A DNA stretch of 64,000 nucleotides from Pseudotabrizicola sediminis (GCF_004745575.1 NZ_RPEM01000009.1:62001-126000); one strand, 5' to 3'. Shown: positions 53,737-62,824, counted from the first letter of the stretch. Numbers and translations: made by a program. The notes: generated from the sequence alone by a model not told the origin.

Positions 53737-53949
53737 GGCTTGGCACCGGATCTATATGGTCAGAGCATAGCCAGACCTGGGGCAAAGGACATTGATAAAC
53801 ATCGGTCGGTTTCCCCCAGAGGACCCGGAAAGGCCCGATTCGCCGCTCCGCCGCGATGACCGCAGTGTGATGCTTGCTGCTGTGGCTTCAAGGGGAACAG
53901 GCGCGCACATCCGGTACACACGCCTGATCCCCCGGACGGGCCCTGACCT

Positions 53950-54693
53950 CTACCGCCGGGTGGGCGTGACCACATGCACCTCGCCAATGCCGCCACCGGT
54001 GGCACGGATCTGACGTCCAGGCGGGATCGGCATCGGGCCAAGCCGCGCCCCGGTGATGATAATCTGCCCCCGGCGCAGCGGCACCCCGCGCTGCGCGGCG
54101 TGGTCTGCCAGCCAGATCACCGCCTCCACCACCTGCGCGCTGCTGGGGCCAGCTTTGGCTTGCTGCAACAGTTGGTCATCACCAAAGATCGACAGGGGCA
54201 CCGTGGCCATCTCTACCGTGTTCCAAGGCACCCCGACAGAGCCTGCAACAAAGGCACGGTTGCTTTGCGCATCGGCCAGGCCGGTCAGGGCGGGCACAGC
54301 CGAAATGCTTGCAAAACGCGAGTCGAGGATTTCAAACGCCACACAAAGATCGCCCAGGGCAGCCAGCACCTGGTCCGGGGTGGCGCGGTCCGGCACATCC
54401 TGCGCAAGACGAAGCGCAAGCTCGACCTCCAGCAACGGGTCAACCAGACCGGCGGGCAGCGCGCCACCATCGGGCAGCAGCCGCGACGCCGCTAGCGGGG
54501 CGGTGCGGATAACGCCATTGCGGATCGGGGCGACTTTCCAGCCCGCCACCGCTTCACCCCCCAGCACAGCTGTCTGCACGGCATAGGCCTCCGCCTCGTC
54601 ACGCGGTGCACTTTCAGGCGGAAGTGCAGACAGGCGCGGGCCGGAAAAGGCCCCGCTCAGGGCGGCGGCGAGCTGTCTGATATGGTCCGGCAT
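53950..54693 (-). CDS. FAH-family hydratase (2-keto-4-pentenoate hydratase-like)
   Basis: A 247-residue protein of the fumarylacetoacetate-hydrolase fold, MhpD branch. AYAVQTAVLGGEAVAGWKVA, VDPLLEVELALRLAQDVPDR (with the metal-binding Glu pair), LCVAFEILDSRFAS and IIITGARLGPMPIPPG are characteristic. Relatives hydrate 2-hydroxypenta-2,4-dienoates in aromatic degradation; the substrate is unknown here. Starting at 54693 (MPDHIRQLAAAL) avoids 39 unrelated upstream codons. The gene upstream of the decayed enolase fragment is in the same direction, so both may be left from one sugar-acid or aromatic catabolic cluster. Confidence 0.82.
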   Translation of the reverse strand: MPDHIRQLAAALSGAFSGPRLSALPPESAPRDEAEAYAVQTAVLGGEAVAGWKVAPIRNGVIRTAPLAASRLLPDGGALPAGLVDPLLEVELALRLAQDVPDRATPDQVLAALGDLCVAFEILDSRFASISAVPALTGLADAQSNRAFVAGSVGVPWNTVEMATVPLSIFGDDQLLQQAKAGPSSAQVVEAVIWLADHAAQRGVPLRRGQIIITGARLGPMPIPPGRQIRATGGGIGEVHVVTPTRR

Positions 54694-55067
54694 AGAGGCA
54701 CTCCCGCACGGGTGTGGAAGGCAGGCGTGCTTGCCCCCAACCACAAGACAAAGGGCAGTCCGGCTGCACCCCGTGGCGCTGACCAGGCCGCGTCGTGCAA
54801 GCTTTGTCAAGACTTCGCCAAGGAATGACCCCGCACCCTTTGCCGATGCGACCCCGTCATTGGAAGACTGTTCCAGCGGATCTTACCGCCGCAAGCGCCC
54901 GCTGGCCTGAAACCGCACGTCAGAAAAGATTGTCTGGCGAGGGATTGAAGGGACAGGTTGGACACCACATCTGAGAAGCATTCGCAACAAAACAGGCGCC
55001 CCTCCTCCGTGGACAACCATACCAGAGTCGTTTTCCGAGAAACTCACTCCGTCTCATTGGTGCTGCG
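54694..55067. other. Gene-free 374-bp region
   Basis: This lies between the divergent hydratase and CNNM genes. Short open frames occur on both strands but none has a ribosome-binding site or recognisable motif. It should hold both promoters. Confidence 0.55.
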
Positions 55068-56444
55068 ATGATGGAAGCCATCCTGTTCCTGTTGATCGGG
55101 ATCCTTGTCATTCTCGCAATCATTGCGGCGAATGGCTATTTCGTCGCGCAAGAATTTGCCTATATGTCGGTCGACCGCACGCGGCTTGCGGCGCGGGCTG
55201 CCGAGGGCGATGTGGCGGCCAAGCGCGCGCTTGCGGTCACCCGGCGCACCAGCTTCATGCTGTCGGGCGCGCAGCTTGGCATCACCGTCACCGGCCTGCT
55301 GGTCGGCTTTGTCGCCCAGCCGATGGTCGGCAATTCCCTGGGAACGCTGCTCGGCGTTGCAGGTGTGCCCACTGCGGTGGGTGTTGGCGTCGGGACCACG
55401 CTGGCGCTGGTCGCCGCCACGATCATCCAGATGATCTTTGGCGAGCTTTACCCCAAGAACCTTGCCATCGCGAACCCCGAACCGCTGGCGCGCGGCCTTG
55501 CGCGGTCAACGCTGATCTACCTGACTGTCTTCGGTTGGCTGATCGGGTTTTTCGACAAATCCGCGAACCTGCTGCTGCGGGCGCTGCGGATCGAGCCGGT
55601 GCATGATCTTGATGTCAGCGCCTCGGCGGACGACCTGCCGCGCATCATCGCCGACAGCCGCGACAGTGGTGACCTGCCGGTGGAACTGTCGCTGATGATG
55701 GACCGCATCCTCGATTTTCCGAAGCAGGATGTCGAGCATGCCATGGTGCCGCGATCGCAGGTCGACTGGGTCAGCCCCGACACGACGCTGGACGAGCTGC
55801 GCGGCCTGATGGCGCGCGCCCACACCCGCTATCCGGTGATCGACGACGACGACACCCCCGTGGGTGTGGTGCATCTGGCGGATGTGCTGGAACGTCTGGT
55901 GTCCGGGCGCGCCGATGAGCCGGTGTCTGCTGTGATGCGACCGGCAACCGTGATGCCCACCCTGATGCTGCTGCCCGATGCCCTTGCCCAGCTGACCAAG
56001 TCTGACAACCAGCTTGCCTGTGTGATCGACGAATACGGCGGCTTTGCCGGGGTTCTGACGATCGAAGATCTGGCGATGGAAATCGTCGGCGAGATCACCG
56101 ACGAACATGACGCGGATACCGGCTTTTCGCTTGTCCCCGACGGCGACAACATCTGGATCATGGACGGCGACGTGCACCTTGACGAGGTGCAGCGCGCCAT
56201 TGGCTATGACCTGCCACGCGGCGATGTCGAGACTGTGGCGGGCCTGCTGATTGCCGAACTCGGTGCCCTGCCGTCCGAAGGCGATACGGTGACCGTCGAC
56301 CTGCCGATTGACCCGGCAGAGCTGGTGTCTGATCAACCGATGCGCCGCAGGCTGGAGGTGGATGTGTTGCGTGTCGAGCGCCACATTCCGACCGAGCTGC
56401 GCGTGCGGCTGGTCGAAATTGCAATGACAGAGGATGACCGATGA
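55068..56444 (+). CDS. CNNM/CorC-type hemolysin-family membrane protein
   Basis: A 458-residue protein with an N-terminal CNNM (DUF21) membrane domain (about 1-185; GYFVAQEFAYMSVDRTRL, SGAQLGITVTGLLVGFVAQP, IQMIFGELYPKNLAIANP). A CBS pair follows (about 220-340; AMVPRSQVDWVSPDTTLDEL, HTRYPVIDDDDTPVGVVHL, VIDEYGGFAGVLTIEDLAME). A C-terminal CorC/HlyC transporter-associated domain ends the protein (IWIMDGDVHLDEVQRAIGYD). Relatives are linked to Mg2+/Co2+ efflux. The TGA overlaps the ATG of the next CNNM gene (ATGA). Confidence 0.9.
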   Translation: MMEAILFLLIGILVILAIIAANGYFVAQEFAYMSVDRTRLAARAAEGDVAAKRALAVTRRTSFMLSGAQLGITVTGLLVGFVAQPMVGNSLGTLLGVAGVPTAVGVGVGTTLALVAATIIQMIFGELYPKNLAIANPEPLARGLARSTLIYLTVFGWLIGFFDKSANLLLRALRIEPVHDLDVSASADDLPRIIADSRDSGDLPVELSLMMDRILDFPKQDVEHAMVPRSQVDWVSPDTTLDELRGLMARAHTRYPVIDDDDTPVGVVHLADVLERLVSGRADEPVSAVMRPATVMPTLMLLPDALAQLTKSDNQLACVIDEYGGFAGVLTIEDLAMEIVGEITDEHDADTGFSLVPDGDNIWIMDGDVHLDEVQRAIGYDLPRGDVETVAGLLIAELGALPSEGDTVTVDLPIDPAELVSDQPMRRRLEVDVLRVERHIPTELRVRLVEIAMTEDDR

Positions 56445-57487
56445 GCGGCGCGTTGACTTTAATCCTGATCACCGCCCTCCTGATTGCCCTTAGCGCGTTT
56501 TTCGTGATCATCGAATTTGCCTTGCTTGGCGCACGGCGGCACCGGCTCGAAGAGCTTGCGCCGCGCAGCGTCTCGGCCCGCGCGGCGTTGCGCGGGATGA
56601 ACGACCTGACATTGATGCTGGCAGGCGCACAATTGGGCATCACGGTCTGCACCTTTGCGTTGGGGGCGGTTACCAAACCTGCCGTTGATGCCTGGCTTGG
56701 CCCGGTGCTTTTGACCTGGGGTCTGCCGTTCTGGGTGGCGGGTGCCACCGCGTTCGGTCTGTCGCTGTTCGTGGTCACCTTCCTGCATCTGGTCGTGGGG
56801 GAAATGGCCCCGAAGTCCTGGGCCATTGCGCACCCTGAAACGTCCGCGCTCGCCATCGGGGTGATTTCGCGCGCCTATATCTGGCCGCTCAGGCCGCTTT
56901 TGGGGTGGGTGAACGGGCTTGCGAACCGTCTTGTGCGTGCATCGGGCGTGGAGCCTGTCGAAAGTGCGGCTGTCGGCGGACGCGATATCGCGACCATCCG
57001 CCAGCTTGTGGAACATTCGGCCAAGGTTGGCACGCTGGAGCCGGAAATGCAGCAACAGCTGTCTGGCTTCATCGACCTTGGCACCATGCCGGTCATCGCA
57101 CTGGTCGTGACCGACGTGGCACCGACACAGGTCTTGCCGCAGGCAACGGCTGCTGATGTGCGCGCGGCGGGCTTGCAGTCCGGGCACATGCGTATTCTGA
57201 TGTCGGCCGAGGGCGATGGACCACCGTCGGTCGTGCATGTGCGCGATACGCTGCTGTTGCCTGACACCCAGCCCGCAGCCGATATCGCCCGGCGCGCCTT
57301 TGTGCTTGATGCCCAGACCCCGGTCTATGAGGCCCTTGCGCGCATGCGCGGATCTAGCGTGCAGATTGCCATCGTTATGCACAATGATGCGGTATGCGGC
57401 ATCATCACGCTTGCCGACATCCTCAAGCGGGTGCTGCCCGCCGGGATTGCTGCGCAAAAGGCGGTGGCGGCAACTCAGGCGGCATGA
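56441..57487 (+). CDS. Second CNNM/CBS membrane protein lacking the CorC domain
   Basis: A 348-residue protein with the CNNM domain (SAFFVIIEFALLGARRHRLE, AGAQLGITVCTFALGAVTKP, HLVVGEMAPKSWAIAHPETS) and a CBS region (VIALVVTDVAPTQVLPQA ... VCGIITLADILKRVLPAG). It has no C-terminal CorC/HlyC domain. A long CNNM protein followed by a short partner, coupled by ATGA, is the pattern seen in Actinobacteria (for example the Rv1842c/Rv1841c pair). It suggests the two act as a heteromeric transporter or regulator. Ion specificity is unknown. Confidence 0.88.
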   Translation: MSGALTLILITALLIALSAFFVIIEFALLGARRHRLEELAPRSVSARAALRGMNDLTLMLAGAQLGITVCTFALGAVTKPAVDAWLGPVLLTWGLPFWVAGATAFGLSLFVVTFLHLVVGEMAPKSWAIAHPETSALAIGVISRAYIWPLRPLLGWVNGLANRLVRASGVEPVESAAVGGRDIATIRQLVEHSAKVGTLEPEMQQQLSGFIDLGTMPVIALVVTDVAPTQVLPQATAADVRAAGLQSGHMRILMSAEGDGPPSVVHVRDTLLLPDTQPAADIARRAFVLDAQTPVYEALARMRGSSVQIAIVMHNDAVCGIITLADILKRVLPAGIAAQKAVAATQAA

Positions 57488-57507
57488 GGCAGCGCGGGAA
57501 TGGCGGG

Positions 57508-58360
57508 TCAACGTGCCTTCGATGCAGAGATCTTCCACAAAGGCCGCCGCAGATGTGCGGTGCAGGCGACAGAGGCGAAATTGTCATCGGCCAGCACCAG
57601 ATCAGCGGCCTCTTTCGCCGCCTCGGACCCTTTCAGCCCCATCGCGATGCCGGCATCGGCGCGTTTCAGCGCCGGGGCGTCGTTGACCTCGTCGCCCGTC
57701 ATGGCCACCGACAGGCCATTGGCCTGCAATGCAGTCACCAGGCGCAGCTAGTGTTCCGGGCTGGTGCGGGCGAAGACGTCGACGGTGGTGACTTCCGTCG
57801 CAAGCTGTGCATCGTCCAGTTTATCCAGATCTGACCCGGTCAGCGCGCGGTGCGGGTTCTGCAACCCGATCTGCGCGGCGATGGCGGTGGCCGTACCGGC
57901 ATGATCGCCAGTGATCATCTTCACCCAGATGCCCGCCGCCCGACAGTAGCGCCGCCTCGGCCGGAACAGCATCCGCCATCTTGTCGACCAGAACGGATTC
58001 GCCGGTCAGCATCGCCTCTTGGGCGGCGAGACCATGCGATTGCAGGATGCGCAGGTCTGCCGGAACCTTGTCGCCGACCTCCGGCAGCACAACGTCCCCC
58101 ACAACAAGGGCCGCCCCGTCAACCGATATGCGCTGACCACCGCGCAGAACCGCCGCCCGTGGGGCCAGCATCCCGCGGATCGCCGCCATCGCGGCTTCGG
58201 CCATGCCTTCCTGCACAAAGCCGATGACGGCATTGGCAAGCACCACCGCAAGCATCACGCCGATATCGATCCAGTGTTGCAACGCCCCGGTGATGACAGC
58301 GGCACCGATCAGCACAAAGATCAGGACATTGTGAAAACGCAGAAATGGTGGAAAACCTCA
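57508..58360 (-). pseudogene. Decayed P-type cation ATPase
   Basis: Pieces of a P2-type ATPase lie in order on the minus strand in different frames. The first is FLRFHNVLIFVLIGAAVITG ... VIGFVQEGMAEAAMAAIRGM and the actuator loop AMLTGESVLVDK (58360 to about 57960). After a deletion come GIWVKMITGDHAGTATAIA and VFARTSPEH, then an in-frame TAG (about 57750). [20 protein letters not shown] then ends early. The deletion removes the DKTGT phosphorylation site and the nucleotide-binding domain; GDGVND has become GDEVND. The N-terminus and the C-terminal membrane segments are also missing. It faces the CNNM pair and may once have shared a cation-transport role. Confidence 0.88.
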
Positions 58361-58564
58361 TCAAGAACTGCCGACGACTGGGCGGTACAGGCGCAATCGC
58401 ATATTCGACGCGGCAGGGCATTGACCTTGCACAAACCGGCGTCGGGTTCACCCCTCGCGGTCGGCTGCAAAACCTGCAACGCCAAGGTCCGGGTCTGCCC
58501 CGGGGTGCGGGTCACCGACATAAGGGCGGGCCGTTGCTACCGGAAAACAGCGGCCACATCCATT

Positions 58565-59485
58565 TTAGCCGCGAAAGACCCGCAGCACCGACAAGGCCGC
58601 ATCCCACAGATCGAAGGTCCGGGGCAGCAGATGCTCTTGCGCGGCAAAGGGCATGTCTCGGGTGCCGTCCATTTCGGCATCCAGCGTCCGGAACAGGCGC
58701 ATCAATCTGCGGCGATGGATGCCCAGCCGCGCCTGCAGCGGATCGGCAAAAATGCCTGCAAAGGCAGCAATCACCGACCCCAGCAGCATCAGTGCCAGCA
58801 CCGTCACAGCGATCAGCCCGGGCGACGGCCCGACCGGAAAGACGCCGTACCAGACGCCACCCAAGGGTGCACCCAGCGGAAAATCTGCAACGGCGGTGCC
58901 GTGTGACACCGCTTGCGCGACACCGGGGGCCATCGATATCATGCCCGGGGTCAGCGCCTGAAACACGATGGCACCGATGGCAAGGGTCACAAGGCCGGTG
59001 GTGAACTCGGCAATCGACGACCGCGTGGCGGTGTAGTCACCCACCGCACCAACGATCCGGTCAGCCGCGGCCTGCGCCTCGGCTACGGTGCCACGGCTGC
59101 GGATCACTTCCCGAAACCGGGGTGCGGCAAGGATGGCGCGCGACAAGGCGGCGCGGTCGGGGATGGCGGTGCCCGAAGAAAGCGGCGCATCCAGAAGTTC
59201 GGTCAGGATCGCGGCCTCGACCCGCGCCGACACCGCCGTGCGCAGCAGCAGCCGTCGTGCCAGCAGCCAGCCCGCCATGCGCGCCATGCCCAGCTTGCGA
59301 CAGATCCAGGCTCCGAGCCTGACCAGAACAAGGATCGGCGACAGCACGACGTTGACCGGTGCCCGCAGAATGTCTAACCCGGCTGCGGCGCGGTGCAGAT
59401 GCAAAGTGCCGGGCCATGTGAAATGGCGATGGACGAACGCCTCCACCCGGTCCTGGAGGCCATGCGTATCGGTGCGCCGCGTCAT
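58565..59485 (-). CDS. Membrane protein of unknown function (DUF6635-like)
   Basis: A 306-residue protein that starts MTRRTDTHGLQDRVEAFVHR and HFTWPGTLHLHRAAAGLDIL, then RAPVNVVLSPILVLVRLGAW. It has further hydrophobic segments near residues 165-190 (TTGLVTLAIGAIVFQALTPG) and 225-255 (PGLIAVTVLALMLLGSVIAA). The opening and the RAPVNVVLSP segment match what I recall as DUF6635 proteins of Rhodobacteraceae; I cannot assign an activity. GGAGAGGG precedes the ATG. The 204 bp to its left (58361-58564) hold nothing recognisable. Confidence 0.72.
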   Translation of the reverse strand: MTRRTDTHGLQDRVEAFVHRHFTWPGTLHLHRAAAGLDILRAPVNVVLSPILVLVRLGAWICRKLGMARMAGWLLARRLLLRTAVSARVEAAILTELLDAPLSSGTAIPDRAALSRAILAAPRFREVIRSRGTVAEAQAAADRIVGAVGDYTATRSSIAEFTTGLVTLAIGAIVFQALTPGMISMAPGVAQAVSHGTAVADFPLGAPLGGVWYGVFPVGPSPGLIAVTVLALMLLGSVIAAFAGIFADPLQARLGIHRRRLMRLFRTLDAEMDGTRDMPFAAQEHLLPRTFDLWDAALSVLRVFRG

Positions 59486-59531
59486 CTGCCCTCTCCCGAT
59501 CCGCTTGCCATCCTGCCCCAGCAGACTGTTT

Positions 59532-59831
59532 TCATGTCAGACTCAGCACGGTCATCAAAATCAGCGTCGCAACCCGCGCCGCATCAGCCTGCGTCTGTGA
59601 TCCATCATGGCGGTTGGCGGATCGCCAGACGCCAACCGTCACCACAACGTTGTAGGGCACAGACAGCCCATAGCCGACACTCAGCGCAAGCCACGGGTGG
59701 TCGTCGGCCAGCAAAGCCAAGAAAAGCAGGCTGGTGGTGACATTGACCAGCAGGCCGCCGAACAGCGCCCAATTCCAAAAGGCCTGCCGAAGGGTCAGGT
59801 CGCCGTGCCAAAGTGCCAAAAGCCGTGTCAT
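59532..59831 (-). CDS. Small membrane protein of unknown function
   Basis: A 99-residue protein with two or three hydrophobic segments (NWALFGGLLVNVTTSLLFLA, LALSVGYGLSVPYNVVVTVG) and the motif GYGLSVPYNVVV. I know similar short proteins in Rhodobacteraceae but no function. The start at 59831 (MTRLLALWHGD) is chosen because hydrophobic, family-like sequence begins there. It lies directly after a 16-bp perfect palindrome, with no clear ribosome-binding site. The upstream open frame is the non-coding strand of the decayed phosphoesterase. Confidence 0.65.
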   Translation of the reverse strand: MTRLLALWHGDLTLRQAFWNWALFGGLLVNVTTSLLFLALLADDHPWLALSVGYGLSVPYNVVVTVGVWRSANRHDGSQTQADAARVATLILMTVLSLT

Positions 59832-59847
59832 CTGCCATATATGGCAG
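59832..59847. promoter_or_regulatory. Perfect 16-bp palindrome abutting a start codon
   Basis: CTGCCATATATGGCAG lies immediately before the ATG of the small membrane protein (minus strand), where a ribosome-binding site would be. It could be a repressor operator or a translation-blocking stem. No regulator gene is adjacent. Confidence 0.5.
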
Positions 59848-59911
59848 TGCACAGAAGACTTCGCCAGCCAGCTTGCCGCGTTCTCTGGCAAGCGTGCGGA
59901 TGGCGGGGCGG

Positions 59912-60165
59912 TCAGGTCAGCGTGATCTGATGACTGATGACCGAGCCTTGCGTCACAAGATGCAGCTCGAATCCGGGGAGCAGAGCCTTGGGTTTGTGCG
60001 GCTGAGTTCCCGCAAGCGCCAGGCTCAGCCCGTGGCCGCTGGCCGCGCAGGTGCTGGCGACCACCCCGGCCCAAAGGCTTTGCATGCCGCGGTGGCTGTG
60101 GCCCGAGATGGGTCCGCGCCATCATCACGCAGATGCGGGTCGGTGATCTGGGCGAACAGGGTCAC
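59912..60165 (-). pseudogene. Internally deleted metallophosphoesterase (CpdA/Icc-like)
   Basis: A GTG at 60165 overlaps the stop of the ABC permease (GTGA) and starts VTLFAQITDPHLRDDGADP, the N-terminal metal-binding motif (D-x-H) of calcineurin-like phosphodiesterases. At about 60110 the sequence jumps frame to ISGHSHRGMQSLWAGVVAST and ends ASGHGLSLALAG ... GSVISHQITLT. This is the C-terminal GHxH metal motif and tail of the same family. About 190 residues, including the GDxxD and GNHE motifs, are missing. The gene was part of the ABC operon and is now inactive. Confidence 0.85.
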
Positions 60166-61835
60166 AACAGGTTGCCCCGCCGCCCCATCAGGCTGAGTAC
60201 GATCAACGGCAGGGCTGTGGTGATCAGAATCGTCACGAAAGCCATCGCCATGCCAAGGCCGACCGATCCCTGTTCGAATTGCCGCCAGATATAGGTGGAA
60301 ATGGTGGACACACCCACCGGGGCCACGACCACCGACGCCACCAGCTCACGCGAGGCAACCGCAAAGACCAGCAGCATGGCGGCCAGCAGGCTGGGCGCGA
60401 TCAGCGGCAGCAGGATGCGCCGGAACGCGGTCAGCGACGAGGCGCCAGAAACCCGCGCCGCAGCCTCCAGATTGTCGCCGATCTGGTGAAAGGCCGCCGT
60501 TGCATAGCGCACCGGCTGTGGCAGCAAGATGCAGCAATAGGCCAGAAGCAGGATCAGCGCTGTGTTGTAGGGCGTTACAGGCAGCCACGGCTGGTTCCAC
60601 GCCAAAATCAGCCCGACTGCCACCACGATACCGGGCAAGGCATTGGGCAGGATGGTCAAAACATCGATCACCCCCCGTCCCCGCACTTTTGACTTCACCA
60701 CCGCATAGGCTGACAGCGCGCCCAGCAGTCCGGTAACAAGGGCGGTGGCCACACCCAGCGACAGGCTTGTGCCCAGCGCCTTGAGGGCACCGGTCGTATC
60801 GCCCAGAATGGCCGCAAAATTGCTGAATCCAAGGTTCGACCAGACCAGCCCGCCGGAAATGGTTTTCGACAGCGCGCCCGCCAGTATCGCCAGCAGCGGC
60901 AGGCCCGTCGCCACAAAGGCCACCAGCCCGAACGCCAGCAGCACGGGCCATTTCCAAAGCCCAAGGTCGCGTTTGGGGCTGCCCTGCGGCTTGCCTGTCG
61001 TCGCCTCATAAGACCGGCGGCTCAGGATCCAGCGTTGCATCAGGAAGGCGCCAAAGGACAGTGCCACCAGCACCAGCGACAGGATTGCCGCACCCGGCAG
61101 ATCAATCGGCCAGTCCGAGACCCGCAGGTCGATAGCGGTGACCAGCACGTCGAACCCGGCGCGCGCGCCAAGGGCGGCAGGCGTGCCGTATTCCTCGATC
61201 GCCATGGCAAAGACCAGCAGCAGGCTCGCGGCAAGGCCCGGCGTCGACAGCGGCAGCGTCACCCGCCAGAACGCCCGCGCCGGACTGGCCCCGAACACCC
61301 GCGCCACATCGGCATAGCGTGACCCGACCGTTTCCAACGTGCGCGACACCGCAAAATAGACCACCGGAAAGCTGTTCAGCGTCATGATGACGACAATGCC
61401 GGGCACCGAAAACAGAAAAGACGCAAGGTTGACGCCCACCAACTGCTCCAGATAGCCGCGCGGTTGCAGCGCCATGATCCAGCCCAACACGGCAATATAG
61501 GGCGGGATCATGAAGGGGATCAGGAACATGAGATCCCAGACCACCGCGCCCGGCACCTTGAACAAGGCCCGCGCCACTGCCAGCGGCACCCCAATCAGCG
61601 CCGACAGCCCGACCACCAGCACCCCCAGCAACAAGGTGTTGCCGGTCATGCCGATCAGAGCCGGATCGCCAAGCGCGCCCGCCAGTGCAGAAAAGGGCGC
61701 GGCCAGCGAGCCGCGCCCAAGTTCAGGAAAAATCGCCTGAAGGATGATGAAGACAAACGGCACGGCCACGACCAGTGCCAACCCTGCCGCCGCGATGATG
61801 ACGGAGGGGCTGACCCTTTCGACCGTGCGCGCCAT
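60162..61835 (-). CDS. FbpB-type ABC transporter permease
   Basis: A 557-residue inner-membrane protein with two fused binding-protein-dependent permease halves, about 12 hydrophobic segments. EAA-type cytoplasmic loops are visible as ADVARVFGASPARAFWRVTL (about 185) and EAAARVSGASSLTAFRRILL (about 455). This architecture is used by Fe3+, phosphonate and hexose-phosphate importers. It starts 11 bp after the substrate-binding-protein gene and overlaps the decayed phosphoesterase by GTGA. Confidence 0.92.
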   Translation of the reverse strand: MARTVERVSPSVIIAAAGLALVVAVPFVFIILQAIFPELGRGSLAAPFSALAGALGDPALIGMTGNTLLLGVLVVGLSALIGVPLAVARALFKVPGAVVWDLMFLIPFMIPPYIAVLGWIMALQPRGYLEQLVGVNLASFLFSVPGIVVIMTLNSFPVVYFAVSRTLETVGSRYADVARVFGASPARAFWRVTLPLSTPGLAASLLLVFAMAIEEYGTPAALGARAGFDVLVTAIDLRVSDWPIDLPGAAILSLVLVALSFGAFLMQRWILSRRSYEATTGKPQGSPKRDLGLWKWPVLLAFGLVAFVATGLPLLAILAGALSKTISGGLVWSNLGFSNFAAILGDTTGALKALGTSLSLGVATALVTGLLGALSAYAVVKSKVRGRGVIDVLTILPNALPGIVVAVGLILAWNQPWLPVTPYNTALILLLAYCCILLPQPVRYATAAFHQIGDNLEAAARVSGASSLTAFRRILLPLIAPSLLAAMLLVFAVASRELVASVVVAPVGVSTISTYIWRQFEQGSVGLGMAMAFVTILITTALPLIVLSLMGRRGNLL

Positions 61836-61846
61836 GTGTCGGTCCC

Positions 61847-62800
61847 TTACTGCGCGAAGGCTTTGGAAAACGCCTCCAGCGTCTCGGCGCGTTTGCCATA
61901 GACGCCGGCGGCGTCGATCGGCAGGATCTTGAGGTCGGCGATCAGCGCACGGTCGGCGGCCACGTCGGTACGCGCAGGCATCAGGTTCTGTGCGGCAACG
62001 ATGGCCTGTCCTGCATCCGACAGCATGTAGTCGACGAAGGCCTTGGCCTCATCCTGGTTTTGCGACCATTCCATGATCATCACCGGGCGCGGCGCGATGA
62101 CGGTGCCGCTTTCCGGGAAGATCACCTCGATCGACTCGCCCTTGGCCTGACCGTTCAGCGCAATGTAGTCCACCGCGCCGAAGACGGCGGCCTTGGCACC
62201 TTGCAGCACCGGGTTCAGCGCATCGGCATTGGCACCGGCAACAATCGCGCCGTTGGCGGAAAGGCTGTCGAACATTGCCATGTCACCCCCCGCAGACAGC
62301 GCCGCAACCAGTTCAAACGCCGAGCCCGATTTTGCCGGGTCCGGCAGGTTCACCAGATCCTTGAACTCCGGCTTGGCCAGATCGGCCCATTCGGTCGGGC
62401 GCGGCGTGCCGGAATTCGGGTTCCATGCAATGGCCAGCGCAGCCACACCCTGTGCAACGGCGGTATCGGTCTTCAAGAAATCCGGCACCATTTCTGCATT
62501 CGGGCTGGTGTAGGGCTCCAGCCAGCCGCGCGCGGCGAAATCGGTCGCGGTATCCCATGAGGCCGAGATCAGCACATCGACAACCGGGTTGGCGGCTTCG
62601 GCTTCGATCCGGGCCATGACATTGCCGGTGGTGGCCTGAAAGAACTCGACCTTGGTTCCGGTTTCGGCGGTGAAACCGGCGGCCAGATCGGCAATCAGCT
62701 TTTCCGGGCCAGCGGTATAGACGGTGACATCGGCCAAAGCGCTGCCGGCCACAAACAATGCGGTTGCGGCAACCGAGGCATGAAAGGCGGTTTTCAACAT
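61847..62800 (-). CDS. Periplasmic ABC substrate-binding protein, FbpA/AfuA type
   Basis: A 317-residue exported solute-binding protein: signal peptide (KTAFHASVAATALFVAGSAL, cleavage before DVTVY), then VTVYTAGPEKLIADLAAGF, TGTKVEFFQATTGNVMAR, PVVDVLISASWDTATDF and ALNGQAKGESIEVIFPESGT. It belongs to the FbpA/AfuA/PhnS cluster D group. The iron-binding tyrosine pair of FbpA is not obvious near the C-terminus. That, with the adjacent phosphoesterase remnant, favours an organophosphorus ligand over iron (inference). AAGGA lies 7 nt before the ATG at 62800. Confidence 0.9.
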   Translation of the reverse strand: MLKTAFHASVAATALFVAGSALADVTVYTAGPEKLIADLAAGFTAETGTKVEFFQATTGNVMARIEAEAANPVVDVLISASWDTATDFAARGWLEPYTSPNAEMVPDFLKTDTAVAQGVAALAIAWNPNSGTPRPTEWADLAKPEFKDLVNLPDPAKSGSAFELVAALSAGGDMAMFDSLSANGAIVAGANADALNPVLQGAKAAVFGAVDYIALNGQAKGESIEVIFPESGTVIAPRPVMIMEWSQNQDEAKAFVDYMLSDAGQAIVAAQNLMPARTDVAADRALIADLKILPIDAAGVYGKRAETLEAFSKAFAQ

Positions 62801-62824
62801 GGGACTATCCTTGTGCATGAAGGG

